In this document: positions 30,332-41,744 of the stretch, one piece after another
Position numbering within the stretch: position 1 is the first letter of the stretch
Layout: each line of letters starts with the position of its first letter
Source: Mesorhizobium sp. WSM3862
Lineage (GTDB): Bacteria; Pseudomonadota; Alphaproteobacteria; Rhizobiales; Rhizobiaceae
DNA: 64,000 bases
Reading direction: 5' to 3'
NCBI RefSeq assembly: GCF_002294985.1
Contig: NZ_NSGE01000001.1
Location: 62,001 to 126,000 of the forward strand
Translations under genes and position numbers: made by a program
Notes under the pieces: model-generated
Database searches by the model: none
What the model was told of the DNA's origin: nothing
What the model saw: only the letters and a program-made list of their open reading frames with translations

Positions 30332-31466
30332 ATACGAACCTCCCACAGCCGGCCGACACCGCGGATGCCGCCAATATCGTGCTGAACACCATCCGCCGCC
30401 CGGTGATCATGGTCGATGCCGACGGCTTCATCACCTTCGCCAACGCGGATGCAGAGGATTTCTTCCGCTCCAGCGCGACCATGCTGGCGCGCAACACGCT
30501 GTCCAAGCTGGTCCCGTTCGGCAGTCCGCTGCTGACCTTGGTCGGCCAGGTGCGCGAGCGCCGCGCGCCGGTCAACGAATACCGCGTCGACGTCTCTTCG
30601 CCGCGCCTCGGCATCGAGAAGGTGGTCGACCTCTATGTCGCCCCGGTGCCGGAGTTTCCCGGATCGGTGGTGGTGATGTTCCAGGAACGGTCGATGGCCG
30701 ACAAGATCGATCGCCAGATGACGCATCGGGGTGCCGCCCGTTCTGTCACCGGCCTGGCGGCCATGCTTGCGCATGAGATCAAGAACCCGCTCTCCGGCAT
30801 CCGCGGCGCGGCGCAACTGCTCGAGCTCTCGGCCTCCGACGAGGACCGTGCGCTCACCCGGTTGATCACCGACGAGACCGACCGCATCGTGTCGCTGGTC
30901 GACCGCATGGAAGTGTTTTCCGACGAGCGGCCGATCGAGCGCTTTCCCGTCAACATCCATGTCGTTCTGGATCATGTGAAAGCGATCGCCAAGAACGGAT
31001 TTGCGAAAAAAATCAAGATCTTGGAGGAATATGATCCATCACTTCCTCCAGTCTATGCCAACCGTGACCAGCTGATCCAGGTGTTCCTCAACTTGGTCAA
31101 GAACGCCGCGGAGGCGATCGGCGCCGACCCGCAGGGCGAGATCGTGCTGTCGACGGCTTTCCGGCCCGGCATCCGCGTTTCCGTGCCGGGAACGCAAGAC
31201 CGCGTCTCGCTGCCGCTGGAATTCTGCGTGCACGACAACGGCCCCGGTGTTTCAGAGGACATCCTGCCGATCCTCTTCGATCCGTTCATCACCACCAAAC
31301 CGAACGGCTCGGGCCTCGGGCTGGCCCTGGTCGCCAAGATTGTCGGCGAGCATGGCGGCATCATCGAATGCGATTCGACGCAGCGTGGAACCACTTTCCG
31401 CGTCTTGATGCCGGCCTGGAAGGACACTTTGCCCAACGCCGGCGACGAAGCTGAAGGAGACCGCAA

Positions 31467-31470
<4 letters not shown>
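30328..31470 (+). CDS. ntrB: Nitrogen regulation sensor histidine kinase NtrB
   Basis: Cytosolic bifunctional kinase/phosphatase for NtrC, controlled by PII; 380 residues. It has an N-terminal PAS domain (about 15-125), a HisKA domain with phosphoacceptor H149 in [11 protein letters not shown], and a HATPase domain with the N box ([10 protein letters not shown]), DNGPGVS and GSGLGLAL. No membrane helices are present, as expected. Both ends overlap neighbours by 4 nt (dusB and ntrC), implying a fixed ratio of kinase and regulator. It senses nitrogen status through GlnB/GlnK. Confidence 0.96.
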
Positions 31471-32927
<1,457 letters not shown>

Positions 32928-33046
32928 CTTTGCCTTCACTTTTGGGGATTAAGTCGGGGAAAGATTTCCGTCCCGGCCACACTTGTTGCATAATCGCCAC
33001 AATGCGTTGCATACATCCGACGCAATGACCGACTCTAGACGGCGAT

Positions 33047-35338
33047 ATGGCTGCTGAGGCTCCGATACTGAACCAACCGCTTTTCAGCCGGGCCGGCGTT
33101 CGCGACGGTCGCCGGCTGCTGGCGCTGCCCGGCGTGGTGGCGATCGTCGGCGCCATGATCACCGCAGCGATCTCGTTTGCGATCCTTGTCGGTGCGACCC
33201 CGATCGCGCCGAATGCAAACGCGACCTGGGCGCTGATCGCGCTCAACGCCGTCTTCGTCCTGTTCCTGATCGCTCTGATCAGCCGCGAGATCCGCCGCAT
33301 CGTCATGGCGCGCAGGCATGGCCGTGCAGCATCGCGGCTGCATGTGCGCATCGTCGCCATGTTCGCGCTGGTCGCCGCCATCCCGGCGATCATGGTCGCG
33401 ATCATCGCCTCGATCACGCTCGATATCGGCCTCGACCGCTGGTTCGAGATCCGCACCAAAACGATCGTCAATTCGTCGCTGTCGATCGCCGATGCCTATG
33501 TCCAGGAAAATGCGCGCAACCTGCAGGGCACGACCCTGTCGATGGCCTACGACCTCGACGCCTCGCGCACGCTCTACGGGCTCGACCGCACCGGCTTCCT
33601 CGATCTCATGAACAAGGAGGCCGTTGGCCGCGGACTGGCGCATGCGGCGCTGATCAAGCCTGACGGCTCTTTCGTCATGAGCGCCAAGACCGACGCCGAC
33701 TTCGCCATGCCTGAGCCGCCCCCTGGCGCGGTCAACACGGCCGCCGACGGCAAGCCGGTGCTGATCGAGCCGCGCACCCGCAACATCATGGGCGCCATCG
33801 TCAAGTTGCGCGAGATCGAAGGTCTTTATCTCTACACGATCCGGCTCGTCGACCCGGACGTTATCAAGGCGCGGCAGATCGTTCGGTCGAACACCGACGA
33901 GTATCGCGGACTGGAAGAGAACCGTCGCACTTCGCAAGTCGCGTTCGCGCTGCCCTATCTGTCGCTGACCCTGATCGTCATCCTGTCGGCGATCTGGACC
34001 GGCATCGCCGTGGCCGATCGCATTGTCCGGCCGATCCGCCAGCTGATCGGCGCGGCCGACGAGGTGGCGACCGGCAATCTCGACGTCGCCGTGCCCGTGC
34101 GTCAATCGGACGGCGACGTCGCTTCGCTCGGCGAGACCTTCAACAACATGATCCTCGAGCTCAAATCGCAGCGCAACGAGCTGCTGTCGGCCAAAGACCT
34201 GATCGACGAGCGGCGGCGGTTCTCGGAGGCGGTGCTGGCCGGCGTGACCGCAGGCGTCATCGGCGTCGATCCCTACGGCGTCATCACCATCGCCAATCGC
34301 TCGGCCGAAACGATGCTGGCGATCTCGGCGAGTGCCGCGCTCGGACAGAACCTCTCCGCCATCCTGCCGCATGTCGGTCGCGTCTTCGAGATCGGGCGCC
34401 AATCCGGCAAGCCGGTCTATCGCGAGCAGGTGACCTTCTTCCGCGCCGGCATGGAACGGACTTTCAATGTCCAGGTCACCGTCGAGGCCGGAGACGACGG
34501 CTCGGAAGAAAAATCCTATGTCGTCACCATCGACGACATTACCGATCTCGTGCAGGCGCAGCGGTCTTCGGCCTGGGCCGATGTGGCGCGGCGCATTGCC
34601 CATGAGATCAAGAATCCCCTGACGCCCATCCAGCTCTCGGCCGAGCGCATCAGGCGCCGTTACGGCAAGGTCATCACCGAGGACCGCGAAGTCTTCGATC
34701 AGTGCACCGACACCATCATCCGTCAGGTTGAGGACATCGGCCGCATGGTCGACGAATTCTCGGCCTTCGCCCGCATGCCGAAGCCGGAGATGAAGGTGAT
34801 AGACCTGCGCGAGTCGCTGCGCGAAGCTTCGTTCCTGGTGGAAGTCAGCCGCTCCGACATTGCTTTCCAGCGTGATTTCGGCAACGAGCCGCTCAAGGGA
34901 ACGTTCGACAGCCGCCTGATGGCGCAGGCCTTCGGCAACGTCATCAAAAACGCCGCCGAGGCCATCGACGGACTTGATGCGCAAGACCGTTCCGACGGCA
35001 CAATCCGGATTCAAGCCGGGCGCCAAGATGGCGCCATAAGAATCGATGTTATCGACAACGGCAAAGGGCTGCCGCGCGAGAATCGGCAGAGACTGCTCGA
35101 GCCCTACATGACGACGCGCGAAAAAGGCACCGGCCTTGGCCTCGCTATCGTCAAGAAGATCGTGGAGGACCATGGCGGCCGGCTCGAATTGCACGACGCG
35201 CCGCCCGATTTCCACGGCGGCCGGGGCGCGATGATCTCGATCATCTTGCCACCGGCGGCGGTCGTCCCCGCGCCGCCACGCGGCGAAGGCCACGACGAAC
35301 ACGAACGAGAAACTGAAAAGGTCGGTAATGGCGTCTGA
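33047..35338 (+). CDS. ntrY: Nitrogen regulation membrane sensor kinase NtrY
   Basis: Large membrane histidine kinase of 763 residues, partner of NtrX. The N-terminal third has several membrane helices (about residues 25-48, 60-80, 98-125 and a fourth near 300-320) bracketing a periplasmic region of roughly 170 residues. HAMP follows at about 330-380, then a PAS domain (about 390-500), HisKA with the His in [21 protein letters not shown], and HATPase with DNGKGLPRENR and GTGLGLAI. In relatives it responds to extracellular nitrate or redox state. Its end overlaps the ntrX start by 11 nt. Confidence 0.95.
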   Translation: MAAEAPILNQPLFSRAGVRDGRRLLALPGVVAIVGAMITAAISFAILVGATPIAPNANATWALIALNAVFVLFLIALISREIRRIVMARRHGRAASRLHVRIVAMFALVAAIPAIMVAIIASITLDIGLDRWFEIRTKTIVNSSLSIADAYVQENARNLQGTTLSMAYDLDASRTLYGLDRTGFLDLMNKEAVGRGLAHAALIKPDGSFVMSAKTDADFAMPEPPPGAVNTAADGKPVLIEPRTRNIMGAIVKLREIEGLYLYTIRLVDPDVIKARQIVRSNTDEYRGLEENRRTSQVAFALPYLSLTLIVILSAIWTGIAVADRIVRPIRQLIGAADEVATGNLDVAVPVRQSDGDVASLGETFNNMILELKSQRNELLSAKDLIDERRRFSEAVLAGVTAGVIGVDPYGVITIANRSAETMLAISASAALGQNLSAILPHVGRVFEIGRQSGKPVYREQVTFFRAGMERTFNVQVTVEAGDDGSEEKSYVVTIDDITDLVQAQRSSAWADVARRIAHEIKNPLTPIQLSAERIRRRYGKVITEDREVFDQCTDTIIRQVEDIGRMVDEFSAFARMPKPEMKVIDLRESLREASFLVEVSRSDIAFQRDFGNEPLKGTFDSRLMAQAFGNVIKNAAEAIDGLDAQDRSDGTIRIQAGRQDGAIRIDVIDNGKGLPRENRQRLLEPYMTTREKGTGLGLAIVKKIVEDHGGRLELHDAPPDFHGGRGAMISIILPPAAVVPAPPRGEGHDEHERETEKVGNGV

Positions 35339-36689
35339 CATTCTCATCGTCGATGACGAGGAAGACATCCGCGAACTGGTCGCCGGTATCCTGAGCGACG
35401 AAGGTCACGAAACCCGCACGGCACACGATGCCGACAGCGCGCTAGCGGCGATTGCCGATCGCGCGCCACGGCTGATTTTCCTCGATATCTGGCTGCAGGG
35501 CTCGCGCCTCGACGGTCTGGCGCTGCTCGACGAGATCAAGACGATGCATCCGAACATGCCGGTGGTGATGATCTCCGGCCACGGCAACATCGAAACGGCG
35601 GTGTCGGCCATCCGGCGCGGCGCCTATGATTTCATCGAGAAGCCGTTCAAGGCCGACCGTCTCATCCTGATCGCCGAGCGCGCGCTGGAAACTTCCAAAT
35701 TGCGGCGCGAGGTCTCGGACCTCAAGCTGCGCAGCGGCGAGACCTTCGACCTGATCGGCATGTCGTCAGCGATGAGCCAACTGCGGCAGACCATCGAGCG
35801 TGTCGCGCCCACCAACAGCCGCATCATGATCATCGGACCGTCGGGTTCCGGCAAGGAACTGACGGCGCGCGCCATCCACGCGCTGTCGGCGCGCAAGAAC
35901 GGGCCGTTCGTGACGCTGAGCGCCGCCACCATCACGCCGGAACGCATGGAGATCGAGCTGTTCGGCACCGAATCGAACGGCACCGAACGCAAGGTCGGCG
36001 CGCTGGAGGAGGCGCATCGCGGCATCCTCTACATCGACGAGGTCGCCGACATGCCGCGCGAGACGCAGAACAAGATTCTGCGCGTGCTGGTCGAGCAGCA
36101 GTTCGAGCGGGTAGGGGGCACAAAGCGGGTCAAGGTCGACGTCCGCATCATCTCCTCCACAGCGCAAAACCTGGAGGCCATGATTGCCGATGGCCGCTTC
36201 CGCGAGGACCTTTATCATCGCTTGGCGGTGGTCCCCGTTACTGTGCCGGGTCTCGCCGAACGGCGAGAGGATATTCCGTATCTCGTCGACAATTTCATGA
36301 AGCAGATCGCGCGTCAGGCCGGTATCAAGCCGCGCCGCATCGGTGACGACGCGCTGGCCGTGCTGCAGGCGCACAACTGGCCGGGGAACGTGCGCCAGCT
36401 GCGCAACAATGTCGAGCGGCTGATGATCCTGGCGCGAGGCGGCGACGTCGACGCGCCGATCACCGCTGACCTTCTTCCCTCCGAGATCGGCGACGTCATG
36501 CCGCGCACCCCCAACCAGTCGGACCAGCACATCATGGCGCTGCCGCTGCGCGAGGCGCGCGAGCAATTCGAGAAGGACTATCTGATCGCCCAGATCAACC
36601 GCTTCGGCGGCAATATCTCGAAGACGGCCGAGTTCATCGGCATGGAGCGATCAGCCTTGCACCGCAAGCTGAAGTCGCTGGGCGTGTAA
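35328..36689 (+). CDS. ntrX: Nitrogen regulation response regulator NtrX
   Basis: Response regulator of 453 residues. The receiver domain has D53 (IFLDIW), the AAA+ domain has Walker A GPSGSGKE and Walker B GILYIDEVADM, and a Fis-type helix-turn-helix ends the protein (GGNISKTAEFIGMERSALHRKL). In place of the GAFTGA loop it has FGTESNGTERKVGALEEA, so it should not open sigma-54 promoters. This is the known NtrX condition and points to another mode of action, such as sigma-70 activation or repression. Controlled by NtrY, it affects nitrogen metabolism, envelope and cell cycle in relatives. Confidence 0.95.
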   Translation: MASDILIVDDEEDIRELVAGILSDEGHETRTAHDADSALAAIADRAPRLIFLDIWLQGSRLDGLALLDEIKTMHPNMPVVMISGHGNIETAVSAIRRGAYDFIEKPFKADRLILIAERALETSKLRREVSDLKLRSGETFDLIGMSSAMSQLRQTIERVAPTNSRIMIIGPSGSGKELTARAIHALSARKNGPFVTLSAATITPERMEIELFGTESNGTERKVGALEEAHRGILYIDEVADMPRETQNKILRVLVEQQFERVGGTKRVKVDVRIISSTAQNLEAMIADGRFREDLYHRLAVVPVTVPGLAERREDIPYLVDNFMKQIARQAGIKPRRIGDDALAVLQAHNWPGNVRQLRNNVERLMILARGGDVDAPITADLLPSEIGDVMPRTPNQSDQHIMALPLREAREQFEKDYLIAQINRFGGNISKTAEFIGMERSALHRKLKSLGV

Positions 36690-36760
36690 AGGCAATCCAG
36701 GAAAGTGGGCAGCGCCGGTTGGGCTCGGCGGCTTCGCCGTAGCCTTCCGTCCGGAATTGC
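36690..36760 (+). repeat. Dispersed repeat, copy 3 (degenerate)
   Basis: Begins GGCAATCCAGGAAAG and ends CCTTCCGTCCGGAATTGCC, matching the two ends of the family also at 7302, 9168, 48330 and 61845, but the centre is replaced by unrelated GC-rich sequence. The ends can pair, so it may also act as the ntrX terminator region. Confidence 0.55.
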
Positions 36761-36844
36761 CCAAAGCCGGCTGGCCCACGCGATTGTTCATTACGGCAGC
36801 GGCGGAATCGCTTAAGAGAGCCGGACATTTCCCTGAGGTAGCCC

Positions 36845-37708
36845 ATGCCGCGCATTGCCTATGTCAACGGGCGCTACGTTGCCCATGCCGACGCCCGCGT
36901 CCATATCGAGGATCGCGGCTATCAGTTCGCTGACGGCGTCTATGAGGTCTGCGAGGTGGCGCGCGGCTTTATCGTCGACATGCCGCGCCATCTGGCCCGG
37001 CTCAAGCGCTCGCTCAAGGAATTGTCGATCGCATGGCCCGTCTCGGAAGGCGTCCTGCCGATGCTGCTGCGCGAGGTGGTGCGCCGCAACAACGTCGTCA
37101 ACGGCCTCGTCTATCTCCAGGTGACGCGCGGCGTCGCCAGCCGTGAATTCGTCTTTCCCGCAGTCGGCACCCGCCCGTCCTTGGTTATAACCGCCCGGAA
37201 GGCCGACCCCTCTGCTGCCGCCAAGCGGGTTGAGACCGGCATCAAGGTCATCACCGTCCCGGAGAATCGCTGGGACCGCGTCGACATCAAGAGCACCGGC
37301 CTGCTTGCCAATGTGCTCGCCAAGCAGAAGGCCAAGGAAGCCGGCGCCCAGGAGGCCTGGTTCGTCGACTCCGACGGCACGGTCAAGGAGGGCGGCTCGT
37401 CCAATGCCTGGATCGTCACCCGCGACGGCGTTCTGGTGACGCGGCCGGCCGAACACGGCATCCTGCGCGGCATCACCCGCACGACACTGTTCGACGTCGC
37501 CGAAAAGCTCGGTCTGAAGATCGAGGAGCGTGGGTTTTCGATCGCCGAAGCCAAGGCAGCGCGCGAGGCTTTCATCAGTTCCGCGACCACGATCGCCATG
37601 CCGGTAGTCGAAATCGACGGCGCGCCGATCGCAAACGGCCACCCCGGTTCCATGACACTTTCGTTGCGGCAGGCATTTTTTGACATTGCGGAAAAAAGTC
37701 CAGCCTGA
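36845..37708 (+). CDS. dat: D-amino-acid aminotransferase, class IV
   Basis: PLP enzyme of fold type IV, 287 residues, probably making D-alanine or D-glutamate from keto acids. The PLP lysine lies in RVDIKSTGLLANVLAK (about residue 146), VKEGGSSNAWIV and GILRGITRTT carry the cofactor phosphate contacts. RGVASREFVFP is the substrate loop typical of D-amino-acid rather than branched-chain transaminases. The position between ntrX and hfq is conserved in Rhizobiales. D-amino acids feed peptidoglycan, but no direct regulatory link to NtrYX is visible. Confidence 0.88.
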   Translation: MPRIAYVNGRYVAHADARVHIEDRGYQFADGVYEVCEVARGFIVDMPRHLARLKRSLKELSIAWPVSEGVLPMLLREVVRRNNVVNGLVYLQVTRGVASREFVFPAVGTRPSLVITARKADPSAAAKRVETGIKVITVPENRWDRVDIKSTGLLANVLAKQKAKEAGAQEAWFVDSDGTVKEGGSSNAWIVTRDGVLVTRPAEHGILRGITRTTLFDVAEKLGLKIEERGFSIAEAKAAREAFISSATTIAMPVVEIDGAPIANGHPGSMTLSLRQAFFDIAEKSPA

Positions 37709-37783
37709 TAACCGCAAAGGTGGAATGAACCTCAACTATCTCGTTCTGCTTGTCGTTTAGGCGACAAGAGGGGGTTTGCGCGC

Positions 37784-37851
37784 TTGACAGGCGCCGCGTA
37801 ATTTGGCGCATTGGCCTGCAGACCGAAGGGGATCGGCGAAAGACAAAAACA
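37784..37851 (+). promoter_or_regulatory. Possible hfq promoter and leader
   Basis: A perfect TTGACA at 37784-37789 could be a -35 box. The expected -10 position near 37807 (CGCATT) is a poor match, while TAATTT at 37799 is too close. The leader has AAGGGGATCGGCGAAAG before the ATG. Confidence 0.35.
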
Positions 37852-38097
37852 ATGGCGGAACGATCGCAAAACCTTCAGGACCTGTTCCTGAATTCAGTTC
37901 GCAAGAGCAAAAATCCACTTACCATCTTTCTCATCAACGGTGTGAAGCTGACCGGCGTGGTCACTTCGTTCGACAATTTCTGTGTGTTGTTGCGGCGCGA
38001 CGGGCATTCCCAGCTCGTCTATAAGCACGCCATTTCCACGATCATGCCGAGCCAGCCGGTTCAGATGTTTGATGGCGAGGAAGGCCAGGGCGCCTGA
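37852..38097 (+). CDS. hfq: RNA chaperone Hfq
   Basis: Hexameric Sm-like RNA chaperone that anneals small RNAs to mRNAs; 81 residues. Sm1 motif is [27 protein letters not shown] (pieces at residues 20-46), and Sm2 is [10 protein letters not shown] near residue 60. The short acidic tail (DGEEGQGA) is the usual alphaproteobacterial form. In rhizobia Hfq controls nitrogen fixation (formerly NrfA) and many transporters. It directly abuts hflX, the conserved hfq-hflX pair. Confidence 0.97.
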   Translation: MAERSQNLQDLFLNSVRKSKNPLTIFLINGVKLTGVVTSFDNFCVLLRRDGHSQLVYKHAISTIMPSQPVQMFDGEEGQGA

Positions 38098-39486
38098 TTG
38101 GCACGTGAGCAGGACGCGGACCGCAGAGTTCGCGGGAAACAAGGACATCAACTTGGGCCGGAAGCCAAGGATCCGACCCGGGCCGTTGTCATTGTGCCGG
38201 TGCTTGCGCGCCAGCCGCGGGGCGATGAGGATTCGAGCCGCCCGCGCCTGAGCCGCTCGGCGGATGCCCGCCACGACGAGGCGGTCGGGCTCGCCAGCGC
38301 CATCGACCTGGACCCGGTCCACACCGCGGTGGTGACGGTCACCGATCCCCGCCCGGCAACGCTGCTCGGCAGCGGCAAGGTGGCGGAATTCGCCGACATC
38401 GTGAAGGAACGCAAGGCGGAATTGGTCATCGTCGACCATCCGCTCACGCCGGTGCAGCAGCGCAATCTCGAGAAGGAACTGAACGCCAAGGTGCTCGACC
38501 GCACCGGGCTTATCCTTGAGATCTTCGGCGAGCGCGCCAGGACCAAGGAAGGCACCCTGCAGGTCGAGCTGGCGCATCTCAACTATCAGAAGGGTCGGCT
38601 GGTGCGCAGTTGGACCCACCTCGAACGGCAGCGCGGCGGCGCGGGTTTCCTGGGCGGTCCCGGCGAAACGCAGATCGAATCCGACCGGCGGATCCTGCAG
38701 GACAAGATCACCAAGCTCAAGCATGAGCTGGAAACGGTTCGCCGCACCCGCGACCTGCACCGCGCAAAACGCAAGAAGGTGCCATTTCCGGTAGTTGCGA
38801 TCGTCGGCTACACCAATGCCGGAAAGTCGACGCTGTTCAACCGGCTGACCGGGGCAGGGGTGCTGGCGGAGGACATGCTGTTCGCCACGCTCGATCCGAC
38901 GCTGCGCCGCGTGCGCCTGCCGCACGGCACGCCGATCATCCTGTCGGACACGGTCGGCTTCATCTCGGACTTGCCGACTCATCTGGTCGCGGCCTTCCGG
39001 GCGACGCTGGAAGAGGTCGTCGAGGCCGATCTCGTGCTGCATCTGCGCGATCTTTCCGATCCGGACACGGCAGCGCAGGCCGAGGATGTCGAGCGCATCC
39101 TTGGCGATCTCGGCGTCGATGCCGCGGACACCAGCCGCGTGATCGAGGTGTGGAACAAGATCGACCTGCTCGACGAAGGCAATCGCGAGCGCCTGCTTGC
39201 CGAGAGCGCCGGCGGCAAGGCGCCGCCGATCGCGATATCGGCAGCGACCGGCGAGGGGATCGATGCGCTCAAGGCGCTCATCGAGGCCAGAGTGTCGGGC
39301 GAGTTGGAAACGATGACGGTGACGTTGAGCCCTGCTGAGCTCGGCCAGGTCGACTGGCTCTATCGCAATGGCGATGTCGTCTCGCGGAGCGACAATGAGG
39401 ACGGCAGCGTCACCATCTCACTGACGGCCACGCACAGCGCCCGCCAGGAGATCGAGACCCGGCTGAACCGCAGGAACCACGGCTAG
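38098..39486 (+). CDS. hflX: GTPase HflX
   Basis: Ribosome-associated GTPase that splits stalled 70S ribosomes under stress; 462 residues. The N-terminal HflX domain (about residues 55-200) has GSGKVAEF and a glycine-rich RQRGGAGFLGGPGETQIE connector. The G domain shows GYTNAGKSTL (G1), SDTVGFISDLP (G3) and VWNKIDLL (G4). I take the TTG at 38098, immediately after the hfq stop, as start; no ATG is in frame nearby and coupling would explain the weak ribosome site. It converges with mazG, 8 bp apart. Confidence 0.92.
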   Translation: MAREQDADRRVRGKQGHQLGPEAKDPTRAVVIVPVLARQPRGDEDSSRPRLSRSADARHDEAVGLASAIDLDPVHTAVVTVTDPRPATLLGSGKVAEFADIVKERKAELVIVDHPLTPVQQRNLEKELNAKVLDRTGLILEIFGERARTKEGTLQVELAHLNYQKGRLVRSWTHLERQRGGAGFLGGPGETQIESDRRILQDKITKLKHELETVRRTRDLHRAKRKKVPFPVVAIVGYTNAGKSTLFNRLTGAGVLAEDMLFATLDPTLRRVRLPHGTPIILSDTVGFISDLPTHLVAAFRATLEEVVEADLVLHLRDLSDPDTAAQAEDVERILGDLGVDAADTSRVIEVWNKIDLLDEGNRERLLAESAGGKAPPIAISAATGEGIDALKALIEARVSGELETMTVTLSPAELGQVDWLYRNGDVVSRSDNEDGSVTISLTATHSARQEIETRLNRRNHG

Positions 39487-39494
39487 ACCGCTGC

Positions 39495-40319
39495 TTATCT
39501 TGCGTTTTTGGCCTGCTGCCAGAGGGTTTCCATCTCGTCCAAAGTCGCCTGTTCCAACGACCTCCCGGAAGCCTCCAACTCCCGCTCGACATAATGGAAG
39601 CGCGAGCGGAACTTCTCGTTGGTGCCGCTCAGCGCGGCTTCGGCATCAAGTCTCAAATGGCGGCCGAGATTGACGACGGCAAACAGCATGTCGCCGAACT
39701 CATCCTTGATGGGTGCCGCGTCGCCCGTGACCAGCGCCTCGCGCAGCTCGCCGATCTCTTCCTCTATCTTGTCGAGGATGGGTGCTGCCTCGCTCCAGTC
39801 GAAGCCGACGCGCGCAGCCTTCTCCTGCAGCTTCAACGCGCGGGTCAGCGCAGGGAGCGCAACCGGCACGCTGTCGAGATAGCCCTTGCCGTGATCTTCC
39901 GGGTCGAGGCCGCGCGCGATGCGGGCGTTGCGCTTGTCGGCCTTCTCCACCGCCTTGATCTTCTCCCACATGCCCTTGGCCATGCCGGCGCTGCGCGCCT
40001 TCTCGTCGCCGAAGACATGCGGGTGACGGCGGATCATCTTGGTGGTGATCGCCTCGACAACGTCGCCGAACGCGAACTCGCCAATCTCCTGCGCCATCTG
40101 CGCGTGGTAGACGACCTGCAGCAGAAGGTCGCCCAGTTCCTCTCGCAGATCGTCGAAGTCGCCGCGCGCGATCGCATCCGCCACTTCATAGGCTTCCTCG
40201 ATCGTGTAGGGGGCGATGGTGGAAAAGTTCTGCTCGATGTCCCAGGGGCAGCCGGTCTTCGGCGCTCTCAGTGCCGCCATGATCTCGATCAGACGGGAGA
40301 TGTCTTTGGAGGGTTTCAT
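39495..40319 (-). CDS. mazG: Nucleoside triphosphate pyrophosphohydrolase MazG
   Basis: Hydrolyses (d)NTPs to monophosphates, cleaning damaged nucleotides; 274 residues with two MazG domains. The first, at about residues 20-120, has the metal-binding EEAYEVADAI...DDLREELGDLLLQ pattern; the second, at about 160-260, has EEEIGELREAL and DEFGDMLFAVVNL. The CPWDxEQ motif in GCPWDIEQNF is conserved. ATG 40319 gives the family start MKPSKDISRLIEIM; a longer frame to 40631 is out of character. It is convergent with hflX. Confidence 0.94.
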   Translation of the reverse strand: MKPSKDISRLIEIMAALRAPKTGCPWDIEQNFSTIAPYTIEEAYEVADAIARGDFDDLREELGDLLLQVVYHAQMAQEIGEFAFGDVVEAITTKMIRRHPHVFGDEKARSAGMAKGMWEKIKAVEKADKRNARIARGLDPEDHGKGYLDSVPVALPALTRALKLQEKAARVGFDWSEAAPILDKIEEEIGELREALVTGDAAPIKDEFGDMLFAVVNLGRHLRLDAEAALSGTNEKFRSRFHYVERELEASGRSLEQATLDEMETLWQQAKNAR

Positions 40320-40401
40320 GCAACAAACCCTAGCGCGCGCCGCGGCGGGCAACCAATCCCGCCGGCTGGCAAAAGCCGATTGTCCACAGTTGCGCCGGCG
40401 C

Positions 40402-41586
40402 TCAGTCGAGCACCGAAACGATCGCCTTGGCGAGCTCGTCCATGCCATCCTCAGGCAGACCTGCCACATTGATGCGGCTGTCACCCACCATATAGACGGC
40501 GTGCTCGGTGCGCAGCCGCTCAACCTGCGTTTCGGTGAGCCCCAGGCGGGAGAACATGCCGCGATGGCTGGCGACGAAATCGAAGCGATCGGAGTTGGAT
40601 TGCCGACGCAGCGCCTCGGCGAAGGCGACACGCAGCCTGAGCATGCGCAGCCGCATCTCCTCGAGTTCCGTCTCCCAGACCTTCTTCAGATCGGCGTCTT
40701 CCAGCACCATGCGTACGGCCGCAGCGCCATGGTCCGGCGGCATCGAATACAGCGCTCGCGCCGCTGCCAGCATCTGGCTCATCGCCACGTCGGCCTGTGC
40801 GCCGTCCTTGGCCATGATCATGGCGGCACCAACGCGGTCGCGATAGACGGCGAAATTTTTCGAGCAGCTCGAGGCGACGACCATCTCGGGCACCTTGCCG
40901 GCGAGCAGCCGCAGGCCGGCGGCATCGGCGTCGAGCCCTTCGCCAAAGCCCTGATAGGCGATGTCGACGAAAGGCAGCAGGCCGCGCTCAAGCAGAACGT
41001 CGGCAACCTTGGCCCATTGCGCAGCATCCAGGTTGGCACCGGTCGGGTTATGGCAGCAGCCATGCAGCAGCACGATATCCCCGCTATTGGCGGTCTTGAG
41101 CACCGCCAGCATGTCGTCGAAACGGACAGCGCCGGAAACAGCGTCGAAATAAGGATAGTCGCGCACCTGTAGGCCGGCGGCGCGCATCACCGGCAGGTGG
41201 TTCGGCCAGGTCGGATCGGAGAGCCACACCGTCGCGCCCGGGCGCGTGCGCTGCAGAAGCTCGGCCACCAGCCTGAGGGCGCCCGATCCGCCCGGCGCCT
41301 GCGCTGCGCGGATGCGCGAATGATCGGCCCTCTCGCCGAAGGCAAGCTTGATCATGGCGGCGTTGAAGCCGGTGTCGCCGGCGAGGCCGAGATAGGTCTT
41401 GGTGTCCTGGCCCGCGAGCAGCCGCTTCTCAGCCTCGCGCACGGCCCGCATCACCGGCGTCCTGCCGTCACGATCCTTGTAGACGCCGACACCCAGGTCG
41501 ACTTTGCCGGGGCGCGTGTCGGCGCGGTAAAGGCCGATCAACGCAAGGATCTTGTCGGCGGGCGCGGGCTGCAGGGTCTCGAACAT
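40402..41586 (-). CDS. Aromatic amino acid aminotransferase
   Basis: PLP fold-type I aminotransferase of class I, 394 residues. The N terminus MFETLQPAPADKILALIGLYRADTRPGKVDLGVGVYKD is the aspartate/tyrosine aminotransferase start. The PLP lysine is in ASSCSKNFAVYRDRVGA (about residue 244), DPTWPNH and GCCHNPTG bind the cofactor, and the C-terminal Arg for the alpha-carboxylate is near SRINVAGLP. It resembles tyrosine/aromatic aminotransferases (TatA of Sinorhizobium) more than AspC. It probably transaminates Phe, Tyr, Trp or Asp with 2-oxoglutarate. It stands alone. Confidence 0.9.
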   Translation of the reverse strand: MFETLQPAPADKILALIGLYRADTRPGKVDLGVGVYKDRDGRTPVMRAVREAEKRLLAGQDTKTYLGLAGDTGFNAAMIKLAFGERADHSRIRAAQAPGGSGALRLVAELLQRTRPGATVWLSDPTWPNHLPVMRAAGLQVRDYPYFDAVSGAVRFDDMLAVLKTANSGDIVLLHGCCHNPTGANLDAAQWAKVADVLLERGLLPFVDIAYQGFGEGLDADAAGLRLLAGKVPEMVVASSCSKNFAVYRDRVGAAMIMAKDGAQADVAMSQMLAAARALYSMPPDHGAAAVRMVLEDADLKKVWETELEEMRLRMLRLRVAFAEALRRQSNSDRFDFVASHRGMFSRLGLTETQVERLRTEHAVYMVGDSRINVAGLPEDGMDELAKAIVSVLD

Positions 41587-41744
41587 CGATAGGGCTCCAG
41601 TGGCGGCGGAGTGATACGCAAATCGGCCGCGCTTCGCCAGCGGTTTCCTCCGTTTGCCCGCTCGGTTACTGGCTCACCCCAGGCCGGCGCAACTCCTCGC
41701 GGGAATCGCAGAAAGAAACGGCAGCCAGGGATTAGAATCCCCAC

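Noticed and set aside
33035..35368. A 777-residue open frame on the minus strand opposite ntrY
   Set aside because: It mirrors the codon structure of ntrY in a GC-rich genome, its translation is His/Asp/Arg-rich low complexity, and ntrY is a clear intact gene.
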